A DNA stretch of 8,742 nucleotides, from the NCBI GenBank assembly GCA_946630765.1, contig CAMOZF010000061.1, forward strand, positions 1 through 8,742, read 5' to 3'. Below the pieces are notes generated by a model. That model worked only from the letters and a program-made list of their open reading frames with translations. It was not told the origin of the DNA and did no database searches. A program made the translations under genes and the position numbers. The DNA comes from an uncultured Lachnospiraceae bacterium. Its GTDB lineage: Bacteria > Bacillota_A > Clostridia > Lachnospirales > Lachnospiraceae. Numbering within the stretch: the first letter of the stretch is position 1; the number at the start of each line of letters is the position of its first letter. Shown piece by piece: positions 7,141 through 8,742 of the stretch.

Positions 7141-8136
7141 TTAGAACATCGATGTTCCCGATACACGCTTCGAGATTGCGTTCGTCGTCAGCAGCATGAT
7201 TGTTCCGATGATACTGTTGAACAAACCGACGGCTGACGCCAGACTGTAGTTCGTCTCCTGGATACCCATGCGGTATACATAAGAATTGATTACGTCTGAA
7301 AACTCATAGTTTGCAGGTCCGTACAGAAGGATGATCTTGTCCGCTCCGACCGAGAAGATCGCGCCCATGCGAAGGATCAGCATCATGACGATCATCGGCA
7401 TGATCGAAGGGATCGTCACGTGGATCGCCTGTTTCCATTTGCCCGCGCCGTCAACGTAGGCCGCTTCGTAAAGCTCCTGGTCGACAGAACTTAAAGCCGA
7501 CAGGTAGATGATCGAGCCGTATCCAAGGCCCTGCCACATATTCTGCAGCACGTAGATCAGCCAGAAGTTTCCTTTCTTGTTCAGGAGGTTTGCCGATTCC
7601 GTTCCCGTAAGCTTTGCAACCATCATTGAGACCGGACCGCCCGCTTCCACGAACTTCACGACAAGGCCGCAGGCCACGACTGCCGAAATGAAGTAGGGCA
7701 TGTAGCTGACGGTCTGGATCGTCTTCTTGAAGAACTTCTGGTGAATCTCATTCAGGATCAGCGCGAAGATGATCGGTGCCGGGAAGTTGATTACAAGGTC
7801 CAGAACACCGATTGCGATGGTGTTTCGGATCAGGCGTCCCACGTACGGTCCTTCAAAGAAGTCTTTGAAATTCTTCAGGCCGACCCATTTACTTCCGAAG
7901 ATGCCCTTGACCGGGCTGAACTTCTCAAAAGCCATTAAAAGGCCGACCATCGGCGCGTAATTGAAGATCGCAAAATACGCGAGGATCACTGCGAGCAGAA
8001 TATAAACGACCTTGTTGCGCTTGATGTCCAGAAGCAAATTGTGAGGTACATTTTTAATTCCGCCGCCCATCCGGTAGCCGGACGGTGCAAAAGCCTGATT
8101 CGGATCAAGCTCTTTTTTCTTTTTCTCTTTTGCCAT
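7141..8136 (-). CDS. Sugar ABC transporter permease, LplB (MalF-like) type
   Basis: This 331-residue inner-membrane protein is the first permease subunit of the importer. A short lysine-rich N-terminus (MAKEKKKKEL) precedes hydrophobic segments at about residues 42-68, 105-130, 143-162, 190-212, 241-262 and 295-318. The EAA coupling loop is at residues about 221-245 (ELYEAAYVDGAG...IPSI), and segments such as FNYAPMVGLLMAF and GLKNFKDFF are typical of the LplB group. The start at 8136 is chosen because AAAGGGG lies 5 nt upstream. The in-frame ATG at 8160 has no ribosome-binding site and would begin 2 nt after the preceding stop. The gene follows the DUF6379 gene by 26 nt, which places it in one operon with the deglycosidase-like genes. 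Confidence 0.93.
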   Translation of the reverse strand: MAKEKKKKELDPNQAFAPSGYRMGGGIKNVPHNLLLDIKRNKVVYILLAVILAYFAIFNYAPMVGLLMAFEKFSPVKGIFGSKWVGLKNFKDFFEGPYVGRLIRNTIAIGVLDLVINFPAPIIFALILNEIHQKFFKKTIQTVSYMPYFISAVVACGLVVKFVEAGGPVSMMVAKLTGTESANLLNKKGNFWLIYVLQNMWQGLGYGSIIYLSALSSVDQELYEAAYVDGAGKWKQAIHVTIPSIMPMIVMMLILRMGAIFSVGADKIILLYGPANYEFSDVINSYVYRMGIQETNYSLASAVGLFNSIIGTIMLLTTNAISKRVSGTSMF

Positions 8137-8141
8137 TGTTT

Positions 8142-8148
8142 CCCCTTT
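8142..8148 (-). promoter_or_regulatory. Ribosome-binding site deciding the LplB-type permease start
   Basis: AAAGGGG on the minus strand, 5 nt before the ATG at 8136. It favours this start over the in-frame ATG eight codons upstream at 8160. Confidence 0.7.
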
Positions 8149-8162
8149 CTCTATAATCATAA

Positions 8163-8603
8163 TCAGACGATCAGAAGCCGTCTTTCATTCACATGATGTC
8201 CGAACTCCGGCATGATGATGAAGGGTTCCTCATCCGGGTCGAGCCGGTCCTGCATCACCGGCGGCATATAGCTTGAAGTGAAGCAGAAGCCGTATTTGAG
8301 ATCGTGATAGCCCTGCGAAAGTCCGCCGGGTTTTCTGACCTTCAAAACCGCGCATTCCGTCGGGTTCCAGTGAGTCTTGAAATCGTCGTGCATCTCTTCA
8401 TTCGTGTACGGCAGATCCTTGAACCACCAGGTGATCTCTTCTTTATCGATGCGCTCGCCGTCGACAAAAAGTGTGCCGGGCATAATCTGCGAAAGGTAAA
8501 TGCCCCGGTAATAGGGAAGGCGGATCTTGAACTGGAAGCCGGTCACTTCACCGTTCTCGACGATGTTGCGGAATCCTACAGACTGAATAACCTGTTTTTC
8601 CAT
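8163..8603 (-). CDS. DUF6379 protein, C-glycoside deglycosidase beta-subunit-like
   Basis: This 146-residue protein has features I recognise from DUF6379, the small beta subunit of C-glycoside deglycosidases (DgpB, CarB and DfgB type): GFRN (10-13), GEVTGFQFKIRLPYYRGIYLS (18-38, marking a beta-sandwich), VDGE (47-50), KPGGL (91-95) and SYMPP (111-115). Family knowledge: the beta subunit forms a complex with a TIM-barrel alpha subunit, and together they cleave the C-C bond linking a 3-keto sugar to an aglycone such as a flavonoid. The gene begins 16 nt after the end of a TIM-barrel gene of the expected partner type and has AAGGAGG 6 nt before its ATG. There is no signal peptide or membrane segment, so it is cytoplasmic. 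The assignment rests on remembered motif likeness and context. The real substrate could instead be a 3-keto O-glycoside. The acidic segment DRLDPDEE near the C-terminus is a possible lineage-specific loop. Confidence 0.83.
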   Translation of the reverse strand: MEKQVIQSVGFRNIVENGEVTGFQFKIRLPYYRGIYLSQIMPGTLFVDGERIDKEEITWWFKDLPYTNEEMHDDFKTHWNPTECAVLKVRKPGGLSQGYHDLKYGFCFTSSYMPPVMQDRLDPDEEPFIIMPEFGHHVNERRLLIV

Positions 8604-8619
8604 CTGATTCCTCCTTCCA

Positions 8620-8742
8620 TCAGTCCCCGAGAAGCCGCTTCATCATGATGTGCTGCTTCCTTAAGGTCTGTCCGACTTCGTAGCCGTCTTCGTACTTGTC
8701 CGCACCTTCGTATTCACTTAAGAGATATCCGTCCCAGCCGTA
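8620..8742 (-). CDS. Xylose-isomerase-like TIM-barrel protein, C-terminal fragment (deglycosidase alpha-subunit-like)
   Basis: Only the last 40 codons and the TGA (8622-8620) lie in the window; the start is beyond position 8742. The visible end reads [13 protein letters not shown], then an acidic D/Y/E stretch, then [13 protein letters not shown]. This resembles the C-terminus of sugar phosphate isomerase/epimerase (AP endonuclease 2 superfamily) proteins that pair with DUF6379, where a G-x-x-G-Y-L-x-S-E-Y-E-G segment follows the last barrel strands. In characterised systems this subunit is metal-dependent and carries the active site. The stop is 16 nt before the DUF6379 start, with that gene's ribosome-binding site in between. 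Confidence is limited by the short visible part; the neighbour strengthens the call. Confidence 0.65.
   Translation of the reverse strand, partial: YGWDGYLLSEYEGADKYEDGYEVGQTLRKQHIMMKRLLGD

Overview
The window looks like a carbohydrate or glycoside utilisation locus from a gut- or rumen-type Clostridia, most likely Lachnospiraceae-like. This is an inference from strong AAGGAGG-type Shine-Dalgarno sites, a domain-inverted GH3 of the kind known from Butyrivibrio and Ruminococcus, and an Lpl/YtcP-type sugar ABC transporter without its own ATPase. All seven recognisable genes lie on the minus strand, so transcription runs from position 8742 towards 1. Base composition looks even, and I see no mobile element, RNA gene, CRISPR array or integration signature.

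In transcription order, the first block starts with the last 40 codons of a xylose-isomerase-like TIM-barrel protein (8620-8742). A complete DUF6379 protein follows (8163-8603). Together they match the alpha and beta subunits of C-glycoside deglycosidases (DgpB/DgpC, CarB/CarC, DfgA/DfgB type). Next, closely spaced, come two inner-membrane permeases (7141-8136 and 6232-7128) and a substrate-binding lipoprotein (4467-6146). The lipoprotein follows an 85-nt spacer holding a small hairpin and a strong ribosome-binding site. The block closes with a clear Rho-independent terminator (4394-4446).

The second block encodes two glycoside hydrolases without signal peptides: a GH5 enzyme with a C-terminal beta-rich module (2576-4300), and a GH3 enzyme with reversed domain order that runs off the left edge (1-2459, 819 codons visible). 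No convincing promoter is visible for this block. The short leader does hold a 6-bp direct repeat spaced 21 bp and an imperfect dyad.

Working model (inference): the lipoprotein and permeases import an oligosaccharide or glycosylated plant compound, powered by a shared ATPase encoded elsewhere. GH5 and GH3 remove O-linked sugars in the cytoplasm, and the alpha/beta deglycosidase cleaves a C-linked (or 3-keto) glycosyl group. The Gfo/Idh/MocA-type oxidoreductase that known systems need to make the 3-keto sugar is not in the window and should lie upstream or elsewhere. Gaps between genes are all under 170 bases, so no long stretch is unexplained.
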